This document shows, piece by piece, positions 1 through 12,445 of a stretch of DNA of 64,000 nucleotides. Under the pieces are notes generated by a model. That model was not told where the DNA came from. It worked only from the letters and a program-made list of their open reading frames with translations, and made no database searches. This DNA is from Auricularia sp. M13 (lineage: Eukaryota; Basidiomycota; Agaricomycetes; Auriculariales; Auriculariaceae). Numbering within the stretch: position 1 is the first letter of the stretch; each line of letters begins with the position of its first letter. The position numbers were made by a program, and so were the translations under genes. The stretch lies in contig CM073193.1 in the NCBI GenBank assembly GCA_037042915.1, positions 1,302,001-1,366,000 of the forward strand. Reading direction: 5' to 3'.

Positions 1-84
1 GCGTACTCTCAAGCTCTGTGGCGACGCTCTATGTGCTAATACTCAAGGTTCAGCGCCACAACTGGGACAAGGAAACGATGTGGG

Positions 85-94
85 GTCACGTGAC
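85..94. promoter_or_regulatory. Palindromic E-box (GTCACGTGAC) upstream of copy A
   Basis: A perfect 10-bp palindrome with a CACGTG core lies about 155 bp before the start of copy A. Copy B has GTCACGTG at 1991-1998, about 124 bp before its start, followed in both by a TTTAAA/TTTTAA stretch and pyrimidine-rich DNA. CACGTG is a known bHLH binding core in fungi; use here is inferred from its conservation between the two duplicated promoters. Confidence 0.4.
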
Positions 95-249
95 AGACCA
101 CCGCGGTGGCAACTCAGACTGAGCCGCTTTAAAACGGTCTGCAGAACACAAGTACCTTATCCGCTACTTCGCTCTTTCTCTCCCCCACTCTCAAACGCTA
201 AAAGAGGTACATCATCACCGTCTCAGCGCTGGAGGAGCTCACTAGCATC

Positions 250-1864
250 GTGTCTAGCTCCGACGCATCAATGTCCTCGCACTTCGGCAGTAGATTCGTG
301 TTCAGTGACAACATGACTGAGACCACTGCGTCTACGCCGACCCAATTCGACGACGCGTCCGACGACGACGCTGGGGACTTCATTGTCTATTCGGATTGCG
401 CAACAGCTTCCTACGAGAGCCCAGCACCGGGCAAGGAGCACACAGACGAATCCCCCTCAGACAATGCCCGCTGCGCCCGAGCTGGGTCTGAGACCGCCAC
501 CGTCGCGACGTCTACTACGCACGATGAACCAGACAAAGAAGAAGCCGGGACGCGTCCAGCTCACTCAGCTGCGTTACGAGACGTTCAAGTTGATCGGCGC
601 AAGAGGGGACGATCGTCGGACGGTGGTGCACCGGTGAAGGTGAGCGCGAAGTTTCTTTGTTGATCTGGATCCTGCCGTCTAACGCAGCTCCAGGATCACA
701 AGCGGATGAGGGCGGATGAATTGTCCTCTGAGGACAACGTGGCTTGCATACAACAGCCCGACTTCGTTGAAGAGATGAAGGTCTGTCGTCTGGAAGATCC
801 CATGACCGGCAGCACAGCTCACCCCACATGGCAGATTCTGAATGCGATTTTGCTCTCGGACCACACCGCTGCGGCGCACCAACCTACTGAGTCCCAGAAG
901 ACACCGGGCCAGGAAGATAGTCCGGATGTTGACACTCAGGTGAGTTCTTCGAGTAATATTGCTGTCAGTTTCTGCTGGCTCATGGAGGCACAACGCATTC
1001 AGCTCGCCGCTGATGGTTCCGAGGAAGTGGAAGAACCGAAAGCAGATACAGATCCGATCAGCGCTGCAGGTCCAAGCGACTGTGCGGTACGTCCTGGATG
1101 TGGACGACTGCATAAGAGCTGTAATCCTGATTTGTGCAATGCAGAACCCTGCCAAAGGGAACAAAGATGTGAAATGCCGTCCGGCGAGGGCGATTGAAGC
1201 GTATGCCAAGGACGTCGGGCGTCGCACGAACGCGGTCCGCGTAGCACTGCGCCTCCTTGAGCACTCCCGCAAGTCCGTAATTCCGCCGGAGTTGCCGCCT
1301 GCGCTCCCAATGGCGCTGTCGGCGGAGGTGGCGAGTGCCCTCCAAGCCATCATCGATAGGCAGCCAGCGCTGCAGTGGTCCGGCAAGGGCAAGTGGGTAG
1401 AATGCCCTGAATGCCTCAGCGAGTACGGCATCCATGAGCGCGTACCAAAGGACAGCGCCGCGCAGCACGTAAAAGACTGCCATGCTCTCAGCGCGTGCGT
1501 CCTGTGCGGGTGCGCGGTCGTGCGTGGGGACATCACGCAGTACCGCAGGCACCGCAAGTCGTCGTGCCCGCTGTGGCTCGTGCTGGTGCACTTAAACCGC
1601 CACGTCGAGTGGCTCGACGCCAACGATCTCGTCGGGACGGAGAAACGCCACGGGCAGTTCTTCGACAAGACCGCCCGACACCGCGCCGCGAGCCAAAAAA
1701 GACCGGAGCGCAGGCGGGAGATACTGCTGATGGCGCTGCGGGAGAAGGAGATTGCGAAGTTGCCAGGGGTCGTGTCCACGGCGGAGCCTCTGAAGGCGAT
1801 GATTGCGCCCAACCTGCTGGAAGCGCTGACGAAAGAGGTTTTGAAAGAAATGCCATCTGAGTAG
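250..1864 (+). CDS. Zinc-binding (double C2HC) protein, tandem copy A
   Basis: I do not recognise a named family. About five exons can be followed: an acidic Ser/Thr-rich first exon from 250, an exon starting DHKRMRADE near 692, one ending at about 940, one ending with a GTACGT donor near 1087, and a long last exon from about 1140 to the TAG at 1862-1864. The last exon carries two probable zinc-binding units: CPEC followed 17 residues later by HVKDC, then CVLC followed by HRKSSC. A lysine/arginine-rich tail follows. The gene is a tandem duplicate of the one at 2122-4020, with matching intron positions and a nearly identical zinc region. The start at 250 is the first ATG of the exon; copy B has an extra upstream exon, so the true start could lie further 5'. 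Role unknown; a nucleic-acid or protein-binding function is an inference. Confidence 0.65.
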
Positions 1865-2121
1865 GGTTACTACCTGCACTATAGATAACCTTTGTTCCAC
1901 TAAAAGCATTGCCATATTCAAATCAGAGCCTTTGTTCTCGGTTCCGCCATGCTCAAACAGGCGGGAGATTGCGATTTCGGAACAATCCGGGTCACGTGCC
2001 CACGAACGCTGACGAATTTCAGGCTCCGCCTGACGTCGCCGCTTTTAACCGGCAGAGATTTCATTGTCCTCCGCTTCGCTCTTGCCTCTCACCAACTGTG
2101 ACACATCCACCAAAATCTGTT

Positions 2122-4020
2122 ATGGCATCTTCATACGCGCTCTCCGACGCCGAACGGGAGCAACTTGCCTCTTCATCACACACGACGCCAGTGCTCGATG
2201 ATTTCGAATTGGTGAGCGACGGTGGTTGACATGTGGCTCAGTGGCGGCTTATACCTACTACTTAGCGCCACTATGGCCTCTTGGATGTTCCTTTGACGGT
2301 CGGTCGTGACGTTCACTTTGCCTATGGCGCGTTGGCTGACGAAGATGGCACAGGACACTGAGGAGATCGAAGACATCTACAACAGTATCCTAGCCGGCGC
2401 GGCCGCCGCATCTGAGTGGGACGCAGGCACCTCAGGCGACCACGGAGCAGCGTTCAGCGACCCCCTGGCTATTACCGCAGCGTCGATGCCGACCCAAGTG
2501 GACGCGTCCGACACTGACAGCACCATTTGCGACTCGGGTTACGCAGCCTCTTCGGACGGCAGTCTTCCAGCGCACGACGACGCCGCTGCAGCACCCACTG
2601 CCAAGGCATCGGGCACGCCTGCGACCTGGTTCGACGTGTTGAACGCCACCACAGCCACCCACAGTGAACCACGTAAAGGGCAAGATGAAGACAATGACGA
2701 CGCTTCAACAACACCATCGGATGCCCACAGTGGATGCAAACGCGGACGGTCGTCGGACGATGATGCGCTGGAGCAGGTGCTTACGCTTAGCAACTGGTTC
2801 ATTGTTGACACGCATAACTAACGCAGCTACAGGGTTCCAAGCGCATGAGGGCGGACGATGTATCCGTAGGAGTGTGGCGTTCCAATATGCCCGAGGACAC
2901 GCAGGTTCGTCGTCCCGACCATGTTACACGGGTGTGCGCCTGACCGTGGCACTGTAGTGTCCGAACGCGATTTCGACGGCGGAGTACCCTTCGGAGCCTG
3001 CTCAACTCGGCGAGTCCCAGGAGACGCTGGGTCAGGCAAGCAGCGTAGACGGCAGCGCTCAGGTGAGCTCGGCCCTGCCGAACGCGTTGTACATTTTGCT
3101 CATGGAGTAGCAGGTTGAACTCGCAGTGAGCGCGTCCGACGAAGACGGCCAACCGAGCGCAGACACAGATGTCAGCATTGCAAGTCTGAGCGGCGCAGCG
3201 GTACGTACCAGATTGTGCGCAATCCGTGGAGAGCCGGGATCCTGAATCGTCGCAGAATGCTACAGCCGCCGCCGCCAGCACCACTGTTGGGCCCCATGCC
3301 CAAACAGACAATAATCACAAATGCCGCCCAGCGAGGGCAATCGAAGCGTACACCAACGACATTGTGCGGCGCAAGGAGGCGCTCCGGGTTGCGCTGCGCC
3401 TCCTCGAGCAGTCGCGGACGCCAGCGACCCCGCCTGCTCAGGCTGCTCTTCCTCCTGCGCTCTCAGCGACGCCATCGGCCCAGGCGGCGACCGCAATCCA
3501 GGCCAACATCGACGCTCAGCCAGCAGTAGCGCGATCCGGGCAGGGTGTTTGGGTCGACTGTGCGAAGTGCCTGGACGAATACGGCATCCACGAGCGCGTG
3601 CTTCAGCACAGGGCCGCGCAGCACGTCATAGACTGCCACGCGCTCGGCGCATGCGTGGTGTGCGGGTGCGCGGTCCTGCGCGGGGACATCACGCAGTACC
3701 GCAAGCACCGCAAGTCGTCGTGCCCGCTGTGGCGCGTGCTGGTGCACCTGGGCCGCCACGTCGAGTGGCTCGATGCCAATGACCTCGTCGGGACGGAGAA
3801 ACGCCACGGGCAGTTCTTCGACAAGACCGTGCGAGACCGCGCCGCGGCGGAAAAGACAGCGGTGCGCAGGAGGGAGGTGCTAATGAAGGCGCTGCGGGAG
3901 AAGGAGATCGCGAAGTTGCCAGGCGTCGTGTCCACGGCAGAGCCTCTGAAGGGGATGATAGCGCCCAACGAGCTGGAAGCGCTGACAAAAGAGGTTCGGG
4001 ACGAGCTGGCATCGGAATAA
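2122..4020 (+). CDS. Zinc-binding (double C2HC) protein, tandem copy B
   Basis: This is the paralogue of the gene just upstream. Exon 1 (2122-2211) starts MASSYALSDAE and ends at a GTGAGC donor. Exon 2 runs 2354-2776 and is acidic and Ala/Ser/Asp-rich. Exon 3 starts at 2833 with GSKRMRADD, directly comparable to DHKRMRADE of copy A. Later exons end at GTGAGC near 3062 and GTACGT near 3202, and the last exon runs to the TAA at 4018-4020. The zinc region has CAKC, HVIDC, CVVC and HRKSSC in the same order and spacing as copy A, followed by the shared stretch LVGTEKRHGQFFDKT. The N-terminal exons have diverged strongly while the C-terminal 200 residues are highly conserved, so selection acts mainly on the zinc region. 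Function unknown. Confidence 0.68.
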
Positions 4021-5403
4021 GCAATGGACGCGATGATAGCGACTGGCAATGGAGCAGATAAAGAGCCAGGGAAGGCGGGAACGCCGCAGGGAATGTCTGG
4101 GAGATGGAAAGCCTTGTACGCGCAAGGACAAAATTCATGCTGATTCCCAACGATGAGCGACCGTTCGGAATTGTTGTCTGCTTGAACACGAGACCCAACA
4201 GGTATAGCGGCGACCAAATCCTGCACTGTATGGTAGGAAATACAACAGCTTTGGTGCTCACCTTCCATTCAGCGAATTCACATTGAGATCGATGCCGTAC
4301 CAAAGCTGTAAACTTGCCCAGATTTTCGGAGCAGCAGCCGCTATAGAATATCAGAGCTCTACATCTCCGGGTATACGGGAAATTTAGGCCTGTCGTAGTG
4401 ACGAGCGTGAGTCTGCGCGGCGTCAGTGATATCGCTCAAAAAACCGATACTGACTCACGCTTTGAAGCCAGAGACTCAGCGCGCTGCACGATAATGACAG
4501 CATAAGAGTCCAGGGTTGCTCGTCGGAGCGCAGATTGCCTCGGATGGTTGCCTGTTCTGCGGCCATGGTCAAGGATCGGAGTCAAGTCCCGGACGACACC
4601 GGTCATGGGACTTTGATGGCCACTTCATTTGACAAGTAATATCGATAATTAACGATCTTGCGTATCGGAATGCTGCTCGCAGGTGGATCAATGGATACAA
4701 AATCCGATTTCTAGTTCTTGTAAAACCGTGATGGTTCCTTACTACAGAAAATCACAGCTGCCCCGCTTTTGAACCATCCTGCGACCTCCACCCCATTTTG
4801 AACGTAATACAGGACTGCCTATAATTGGAGAAATGGTCTCTGCTAGCACTTTCTTACGATTCTCATGTCATCATCGTAGCAGATGCTGCCAGGGTGATCG
4901 CTTTTTCGCGCATTCCCTCGAATTCCTGCGGAGAAATATAGGTCTTTGTCCTAATTCCAGGCCCTGTGAGTTTGTGCTATTTCATTTCGTACCTGCCAAT
5001 CGGACCAACTTGCCAGGACGGAAGTGGTATGAGTACGAGTACTTACAGTCGGGGTCGCCGCAACACCCGCCGCAGCATACTTACTCTGAGACGAGAGGGA
5101 CTGAACGTTCGCGTGTGGCCCCACAACCAAGGCGCTGCGAAGTATATTTGAGCATTGCGATGGCTCAGGTCGTAGGTGAGGTCGGCATCCGGCCCCGGGG
5201 TGTCTTCATATCAAGACGCCAGACCGTTGAAGCAAGCGGTCGCGGACGAGAAAGATGAGCCTAGCATGGAAAAAATACTCTGACGAACGGTAGGCTCAGC
5301 AGTCCGAAGAGCATAAAGCGAATAAGGCCGTGGCCGAAGATGTCGGGCGCCGCCGCGGCAGAAAGATGTATGGTATTTAGATTGTATCGGTGCGGTCCTG
5401 GCG
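4021..5403. other. Intergenic, no gene supported
   Basis: Open frames such as 4833-5258 (+) have no recognisable domain and no conserved exon pattern. No repeat or RNA gene was seen. Confidence 0.4.
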
Positions 5404-6458
5404 TTACTCGTAAGGTGCATAGGGCTCATCTCCATTCCATACGTTGCAGATGACCGTAATACGTCTACGGCCACACGCCATCCGTAGGGGTAGGACCTCA
5501 TCATGGCCCATGAATCGTAAAGTAGTCAGCGCGAGCAGTCGAAGAGCACGTAACCGGGGGCAGTCCGGGTCCAAGTGACGAAGAAGCGTGCACAGGTCGC
5601 GCTGCGCCCAGGAAACCGGTGTATTCCACACGAACTCGAGCGATCGCAGAGCCAGCGGGCAGGCGCGCATCACAGTGTCAACGAAGTCGTAGGCGTCCAG
5701 AGCAAAGAGACGGACCTCGAGCGTCCGGACCGTTTGGACATGCTGCGATAATACCCGCTACCACTGGCTCGGGTACTTGGGGGTTTCGGTTGTCCAGGCG
5801 TAGATAGCGAAGACGCCGGAAGTGCGAGTTGGACAGAGTCCCGATAAGCGCGTCATGCGCCGCAGGGTCGTCACTGGATGTGAGCGTGAGGTACAGCATG
5901 CAAAGACTGTCGTATGAGCAGTGTAAGGGCAGGACGCCGCAGAGCGAGATGGTGTAAAGCGCGTAGATCTCGAGTCTGAGGTGACTGAGTATTGAGGTCG
6001 TTCGCCGTGCCCGATGAAGCATCAATTTTCGTGCAAAGCAAGTTCAGGTCGCGCAGGCCTGGCATATCGCACAGGAGTTGCTCTAGATGCTGCATGTTGC
6101 TATCAGCAGAGCGAAAATACTTCAGGCTCCGGACGGCGGGGAGACTGCCTGCAAAGTATGGATCCAGGCAGGCTTCAGGGAGTATGACCAGCATGCGTAG
6201 ATCGTGGCAGGCACCGACGTGTTCAACAGAGCTGAAACATCTGGCCCTCATTATCCTTTGCATTGGCACTGGCAAATGCCCGGGCGATATTTGCTTTGAG
6301 CATGCATTTGCATTTGAGAATTGGGCGTCGGTGTCCTCAGAAAGGTAACGTGGACTGGAGATACGCCATGACCGGCGCTGTGCGTGGCCCCAGATGATGG
6401 CGCAGAGATCATAGTAGGTGTGAGAGAGGTTGAGCGGACTTTGGATTGACTTGTCCAC
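5404..6458 (-). pseudogene. LRR/F-box-like protein, probably broken
   Basis: Three overlapping minus-strand frames together give one leucine-rich, F-box-protein-like sequence. They are 6458 down to about 6010 (containing LEQLLCDMPGLRDLNLL), then about 6015 to 5745 (HFRRLRYLRLDNRN), then about 5745 to 5404 (LRALRLLALTTLRF, ending NGDEPYAPYE). The joins need frame changes near 6010 and 5745, where I see no convincing intron. I therefore read this as a decayed gene with two frameshifts, although two unusual introns or sequencing errors remain possible. No clear N-terminal F-box is present. The intact gene at 51456-52586 shows the family's normal form. Confidence 0.5.
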
Positions 6459-7513
6459 TTCTTCTCGGCCGCCTCAGGCTCTTGCTCTTTGATGCTGACC
6501 GTGCTGGCTTACAACGCGCTCGTGACATGTTTCCCAGGGCCAGATGCATCTTGGAAACGACGTGAATCTCAGACCGGGGCGCGTGCAGCTAAATCCACGC
6601 TTCTTCAGTCATAGACGTGACTCGCCTGCATGTGCATCCAAAGTTTCGTCGATGTTACAGTATGTACTGTACCGGACCCGCCGACTAGCTTCATGTACTC
6701 GGACCCGACTGTCTATTGCGTGCTTTGTATATGCAAGCTCCTGCCAGGCCTTCATCTCATTGGGTCTCAGTCTCCCAGCGCCTGACGTCTCGACGGCTGC
6801 GTCTCTGCTTGATCTCATCTGCGGCTGCCAAGCGTTTGTAACCTTCGGTGACCTGAATCTTTTATCCGATGGGCGTCATACCTATTCACTGGCCAGTCAC
6901 AGCGCGTGCTTCTCATATTTACGCTGCTGATGCGACTGCGAGCGCAGAGTCAGCGACTGGACCTCGGTTCTCCCTGTCCGCCAAAAAATCCAACTTGACA
7001 TCCCCAACTGCCTACCTCGAAGGTGCTGCTCCGTCATCCTGTCTTGCGAGTGGTACTGGTTCGGTTGATGTCGACGAGGGACGAGAACCGCACCGCCACC
7101 GGCCCACTTCCCCGGATTGTCGTCAGGACTCGCGACCGTCCAGTCTCCCCGCCCTGACGGGTGTCTGGCACTGTCCATCGACCTCCCCGTGCTGCTCTGT
7201 GCCCTGTGAACTACCGGAGCAGCATCTTGGCAACTGTCAGTTTGCTTCACCGCTGCCATTCGCAGCGCTCTTCCTAAATATTACGACGTCATGCCGGCTC
7301 ATGGAGAAAACTGGTTCGCTGGGCGGGCCTTTCGGCAGTCAGCTGTGCACAGTGCAATGTTCCCGTGCTTCGTGGCTTCGAAAGGAGGTGTGGTGTGGCC
7401 CATTAGGCGTGCTATTCTTGGGGAATCAATGTGGGGCGGCTTTAAAGCAGAGCGGGGCACACAAGCGCGAGCTCCGAGTCCCGTCTTTCCCCCGGCCCAC
7501 TTTCTTTCTCAGC
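6459..7513. other. Intergenic / upstream region of the transporter
   Basis: An open frame runs into the transporter from about 6869, but its translation before 7514 looks non-coding and contains nothing recognisable. A TTTAAA at 7440-7445 lies about 70 bp before the chosen start and is a weak TATA-like candidate. Confidence 0.35.
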
Positions 7514-10105
7514 ATGGACGAAAAACGGCAGTACGACGGCCAGGACCGCGAGTCGGAGAAGAGCAACAAGCAGGAGCGCGGCGAGGAGCAGAAGGAGTAT
7601 GCGTCGCACGAGACCGCGATCCAGCAGCTCTCGACAAAGCTCGAGAACCCCCTCGCGGGGATGAGCGAGGACGAGCTCCTCGCTGATGCTACTGCGTTTG
7701 CCGAGCGTTCGGGCTTGAAGGAACACAGTGGGCCGTTCGCGTTCGTCGTAGCGCGCGAGTTACTGACGAGCACGTCAGGCGAGACCTTCAGACGCGGCGC
7801 GATTCTCGCCCACGATCCCACTAACCTCGCCGGCGTTCCTGATCTTACGGACGAAGAGCGCACCGTCCTGGAGAGGGAGAAGACGCACAGATGGGACCAG
7901 CCGTTCATGATGTGCGTTCGCGCCTCAAATCTCCCGAGACCGCGTCTAACATTCGTCAGTTACTACGTCGCGGTGTGCTCAGCGATGGCCGCAGTTGTCC
8001 AGGGCATGGACGAGGCGGTCGTGAACGGCGCTCAAATATTCTATTACAAACGCTTCGGCATCGACAATCCAGGTGCGGCGTGATTTGATCCCGCGCGTCA
8101 CTCGTCTCCTGATGCCTCCTCCCAGACAACAAGCAGAGTACCGCGCTCATCCAAGGCCTCGTCAACTCGGCGCCCTACCTCTGCTGCGTACGCCCCAGTT
8201 TCCCAGCCCATGCACGACCGCGCTTACTCATTACTGCGATAGTTCGTCTTCGCCTGCTGGCTTACAAGCCCGCTGAACTTCTACCTCGGCCGTCGCGGGA
8301 CCATCTTCTGGTCCTGCGTGATCGCGGGCATCGCGAGCATTTGGGAAGCCTTCACCTACAGCTGGCCGCAGCTCTTCGCCGCGCGCCTGCTGCTCGGCAT
8401 CGGCATTGGGCCCAAGAGCGCGACGGCGCCAGTGTATGGCGCCGAGTGCGCGCCCGCTCCAATTCGCGGTGCTCTTGTTATGCAGTGGCAGGTGAGTTAC
8501 GCTCCAACGCCTGCTAGCAGCGCCGCCGCTCAGACGCCCACCCGGCACGCTTGCTTGCTTAGATGTGGACGGCATTCGGCATCGCGCTCGGCGACATCGT
8601 CAGCGTTATCTTCGTCGATATCTCGCCGAACGTGGCTTGGCGGTGCGTCTAGCACTCGGGCGCTCAGACTAGTAGCTCGCTCTGCTGACGCTCGCCAAAT
8701 TGTAGACTCATGCTGGGCTCGACGGTCGTTGCGCCCATCTTCGTGTGCTCCATGATCTACTTTGCGCCTGAATCGTGCGTCGTCTCCCCTCACTCCGTTG
8801 CCGGTACCTTCCCAACTCACAATTTCTCGCAGGCCGCGCTGGTACATGCTAAAGGGCCGCCCCGCCGACGCGTACCGCTCGATGTGTCGCCTGCGCCGCT
8901 CGCCGCTGCAGGCCGCGCGCGATCTGTACTATATGGAGAAGCTCCTGCAGGCCGAGCGCGAGACGCAGCAGGGCGGCTGGAAGCGGCTGCTGAAAGACAT
9001 GTGGGTCGTCAAACGCGTGCGGAGGGCCGCCATGGCCTCTGGTCTTGTCATGTTCATGCAGCAGGTGCGCCGTACCTTCTGCAGTTCGCTCCAACTCCTC
9101 GCTCATGCATTCTCTCACGTGTAGTTCTGCGGTGTTAACGTTATTGGTGCGCATCTCTTCACGTCGCTCAGGGTCTGCTGGTGGGGTCTGACGCTGTGGT
9201 GCAGCCTATTATTCGTCGCAAGTCTTCGTCCAGAGCGGCTTCACCGAGAAAAACGCGCTCCTTACCACCATGGGCACGGGCATCACCAACTGGCTCTTCG
9301 CAATTCCGGCGCTGTACACCATCGATGTGCGTTGGCCGTCGATATGCCACGCAGTCAGCCGCTGATGCTTACACAACTGTAGACATTCGGGCGTCGAAAC
9401 CTGCTGCTCCTGACGTTCCCACTCATGGCGATCTGTCTGCTCATCACCGGCTTTGGATTCTTCCTCCCCGAGGGGACGGGGCGGCTGGCTATGGTCGCCG
9501 CGGGCTTGTACCTCTTCGAGTGCGTCGGGACTCCCGTTTGTTCTTTGGATCTAGTCTGTCTAACATGCGCTGCAGAGTCTGTTACTCGCCAGGCGAAGGG
9601 CCCGTGCCGTTCACGTACTCTGCTGAAGCCTTCCCGCTATACATCCGCGACTTCGGAATGTGTTCGTCTCGCCTCAACGCGTCTGGCTGCTCGCGACGAT
9701 GCTGATTCTGTTATACCTGCGCAGCGTACGCAACGGCCGTATGCTGGTGCTTCAACTTCGTGCTGGCCATCACGTTCCCGCTGCTCCTGACGGCGTTCAA
9801 GCCGCAAGGCGCCTTCGGCTGGGTACGTCCCTCCATCCTCCCTCCATCCATCACTCGAAATGCTGACCGGATATCCTGCGCAGTACGCAGCCTGGTGCCT
9901 GATCGGCTGGGTCCTCGTCTTCCTCTTCCTGCCGGAGACGAAGGCGCTGACGCTCGAGGAGCTCGACCTCGTGTTCTCCGTGCCCACGGGCAAGCACGCG
10001 AGCTACCAGGTCAAGAACCTCATGTGGCATCTGCGCAGGATGTTTGGGCGCAAGGAGCAGCCGCTGCCGCCGCTTTATGCAATGGACAAGCTCGTCGGGT
10101 CGTAA
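7514..10105 (+). CDS. MFS sugar/polyol transporter
   Basis: A membrane transporter of the major facilitator superfamily, sugar porter family, probably at the plasma membrane and probably proton-coupled. About twelve exons can be joined. Exon 1 (7514-7911) gives a hydrophilic cytosolic N-terminus starting MDEKRQYDGQ; the next (from 7960) starts the first membrane helix with the stretch MAAVVQGMDEAVVNGAQ. Family signatures follow in order: the loop LNFYLGRRGTIFW near 8270-8310, PAPIRGALVMQWQ near 8455-8490, YYSSQVFVQSGF near 9205-9240, TFGRRNLLLLTFPL near 9385, FTYSAEAFPLYIRD near 9615, and LPETKALTLEELD near 9930-9965 (the PETK element). The last exon ends in TAA at 10105. Intron ends are GT..AG and about 50 nt. 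The family resemblance is to fungal inositol/hexose porters with an N-terminal extension; the substrate cannot be told. Confidence 0.9.
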
Positions 10106-10802
10106 GCGGCCTAGCCCGTTGTCTGCGCGTAGGCGGCCTGGTGCCTCGTCGGCGTGTAGGCGACCTGGCACCTCGTTGGGGCGTAGGAAGAGCGTGTCGG
10201 ACGCGCTGCTGGCGAAGCTTGAGACGTCACGAAACTAAAAACTACGATATTGATGCGACGTTGTACTATTGTAGATAGATAATTTGTACAGCGTGTCGTG
10301 TCGCGGTCTATACTGCAATACACATTGCTATCATGCTGCTTTACTCAAAAATGAGGACTTGAGACTGGCCGCTGTGAGTGGGATACAGTAATTGACAGTA
10401 ATGTGCACTGGTACGAGGTCGAATCTAGTGCATCCTGGCGCTGCTGGGATCTCGCCCGCAGCGCTGTGGTGCCCGTCGAGAGCCTGCTGCAGCCCGCTGC
10501 CGATACGAAAAGCCCATGTCGTCCCGCGTGATGAGTTGAGGCCCCATTGGCACTGGAAGCACGTCCCGAGGAAGCTGCGTGTCGCAGTGAAAAGCTGCTC
10601 GTGCAAGTGCTGTCCAACGTCCGACTGCGAGCCGAGAATTGGTAAATTCGCAAATTTGTGCGCAGCGCAGAACTCGCGGTGCTCTTGGAGAGACAGCGCG
10701 TACTGTGCCGCGAGTTTTCCCTTCAATATCGATGGGTTACTTGCCGTATCCGTCGAGCGGAACGCGAAGTTGGCTGATTGGTGGCAAACGTCATCATTAG
10801 TC
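10106..10802. other. Intergenic, no gene supported
   Basis: Long open frames exist on both strands between about 10331 and 10816, but their products show no domain, and homology among the CRN-like copies begins only at about 10830. Confidence 0.4.
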
Positions 10803-12445
10803 ATGTCGGCTCTCAAAATTTTACCGTCCGACCTCTCTCGCCTTATGTCCGTCCCTCGCGAGCTACTGTGCGCGGTGTTGGACCACGACAGCCGCGCCTT
10901 CTGCGGACCAACTGCCCTTGACTGCTATGCTCGCGATAATGGCTTCTATGTTGACGCCGACCACGATATAGTCCTCCCTTCCATCCGAACCTTGGGAGAC
11001 CTCGTCAACCATTTGGACGCCTATCATTCGTGGGGTTGCGACTGCGGACTGAAGCTCAGTACCTCTGTTTGGCGTGTAGACCTTCCGTTTGGACAAGATT
11101 GCGATGCTGCTCTTGCTTGGTATGAGCCGCAGGATAGTGAACTTCTGGACTGCTCCCTGCCGCTCCAGACCGTATTCCCCTCCCAGCACCTTCCAAAGCG
11201 CATGATCCACTTTATTATAGGGACAGAAGGACGCCTACGTACGTGGAGATCTAATGTTAATATTTGAGAGCTGACCGCCGTAGCAGCTAAACCACAGCCG
11301 AGCGGACTACGACGACTTGGCGGTGATCTCAGCCGTTTGGCCGGCAGTCGCGAGGTTTGTTTAATCATCAGATAAATTGTGTCCCTGCTCATGCACGCGA
11401 CCATCTATCCAGCTCATTCTACCCGATACCTCGGACTTCCGCGACATCATCCTGCGCAGGCCCGGCTGCTTCTACATCGACCGCTTCGACTGGGTCACGG
11501 ATAGGTTCGGCCCAGATCTTACCGCCGAGCGTCCGCCGATTCCTATCATCCGTCGTCCGCCCGGCTTCGGCAAGACGACGTTCCTCACGGCGTTCGCGTC
11601 CTACTTCGACATGTCGGTCAACGAGTATCTCTTTCCGTGCTTACGCGTGTTTGACCGCGGCCGGCCGCGCATGCTCGTATTTCACCTTGACTTTGCCAAG
11701 CTCTCATTTACAGCGGCGATGTCGGACGAAGAGTTGCACGCGGAATGCACGCGGTTCATGTGGGCCGCCGCCGAGGAGTTCTTTTCCAGATACGCGGCTT
11801 CGCTTAACGTCGACCCCCTGCTCCCATCGCATCTACGCGCTCAGGGGAAAATACCCTATCTCGCCGTCAGGGTTAGCTTTTGGTGTCTCCGTTGGGTGTA
11901 TGACTGTCTAACTCATTTTACAGGGCCTGGCGCGGGACCACAAGCGCAGAATATTCCTCGCCATCGACAACTACACTTCTCCATTCATGGCCGTGGCGAC
12001 GTCGTTCGAGCGCCGGCTTGCAAAGGACAGCTGGTGCTATCGCATGGAATACGCCATTCAGAGGCTGATTCTCGCGCTTCTCTTCGTGGACGTCGGGAAC
12101 GACACTATAGCGCGCGGATTCATCACGGGCCGCCTGCTTCCCAACGAGGCTTCCTGTCTGACTCTCCCGTTTGCAGAGACGTTCGGCTTTACGAGCTACA
12201 CGCAGGATTTCACCGCCGCCCCGGACTGCGCGGATATCGTGGGTTTCACCCGCGCAGACATCGAGGAGCTCGTCAGGTCCTTCCTCGGCGTCGCAGACGA
12301 TCAGGTCCCTACGGTTGCTCTGCGTGTCGTCCCAAAGCAGTTCGAGCGGCGCGTCGGCGCCGAGGGCGAGCTCGAAGTCGCCACGTACGGGGCACGCCAA
12401 GTTATCGATGCGCTGCGCGGTTTCAAGGCGTCGCTCTCCGACTAG
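10803..12445 (+). CDS. Crinkler-like (CRN) protein: header domain plus P-loop NTPase
   Basis: Four exons fit: 10803-11238, 11287-11354, 11413-11871 and 11924-12445, giving about 494 residues with correct phases. The first exon looks like the ubiquitin-like header of Crinkler proteins, with WRVDLPF, then LPLQTVFP and the strand MIHFII. Exon 3 holds a P-loop NTPase start with Walker A RRPPGFGKTTFL, followed by ASYFD and VFHLDF, typical of the AAA-ATPase-like/CRN NTPase group. Exon 4 starts the Walker B strand as IFLAIDNYT; the usual acidic residue after Asp is Asn here. The protein ends shortly after the NTPase domain and has no nuclease domain. Two related copies lie at 41.3-48.3 kb on the other strand. 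CRN proteins in filamentous fungi are linked to conflict and host interaction; the role here is unknown. A second in-frame start at 10845 (MSVPREL) is the one shared by all copies. Confidence 0.75.

Noticed and set aside
679-1812. 377-codon open frame on the minus strand
   Set aside because: Antisense of the zinc-protein copy A; the plus-strand exons are conserved with copy B, this frame is not.
4833-5258. 141-codon plus-strand frame
   Set aside because: Low-information composition, no conserved motif, no paralogue in the window.
10331-10816. 161-codon minus-strand frame upstream of the CRN-like gene
   Set aside because: No domain, no conserved exon pattern, overlaps the probable promoter of the CRN-like gene.
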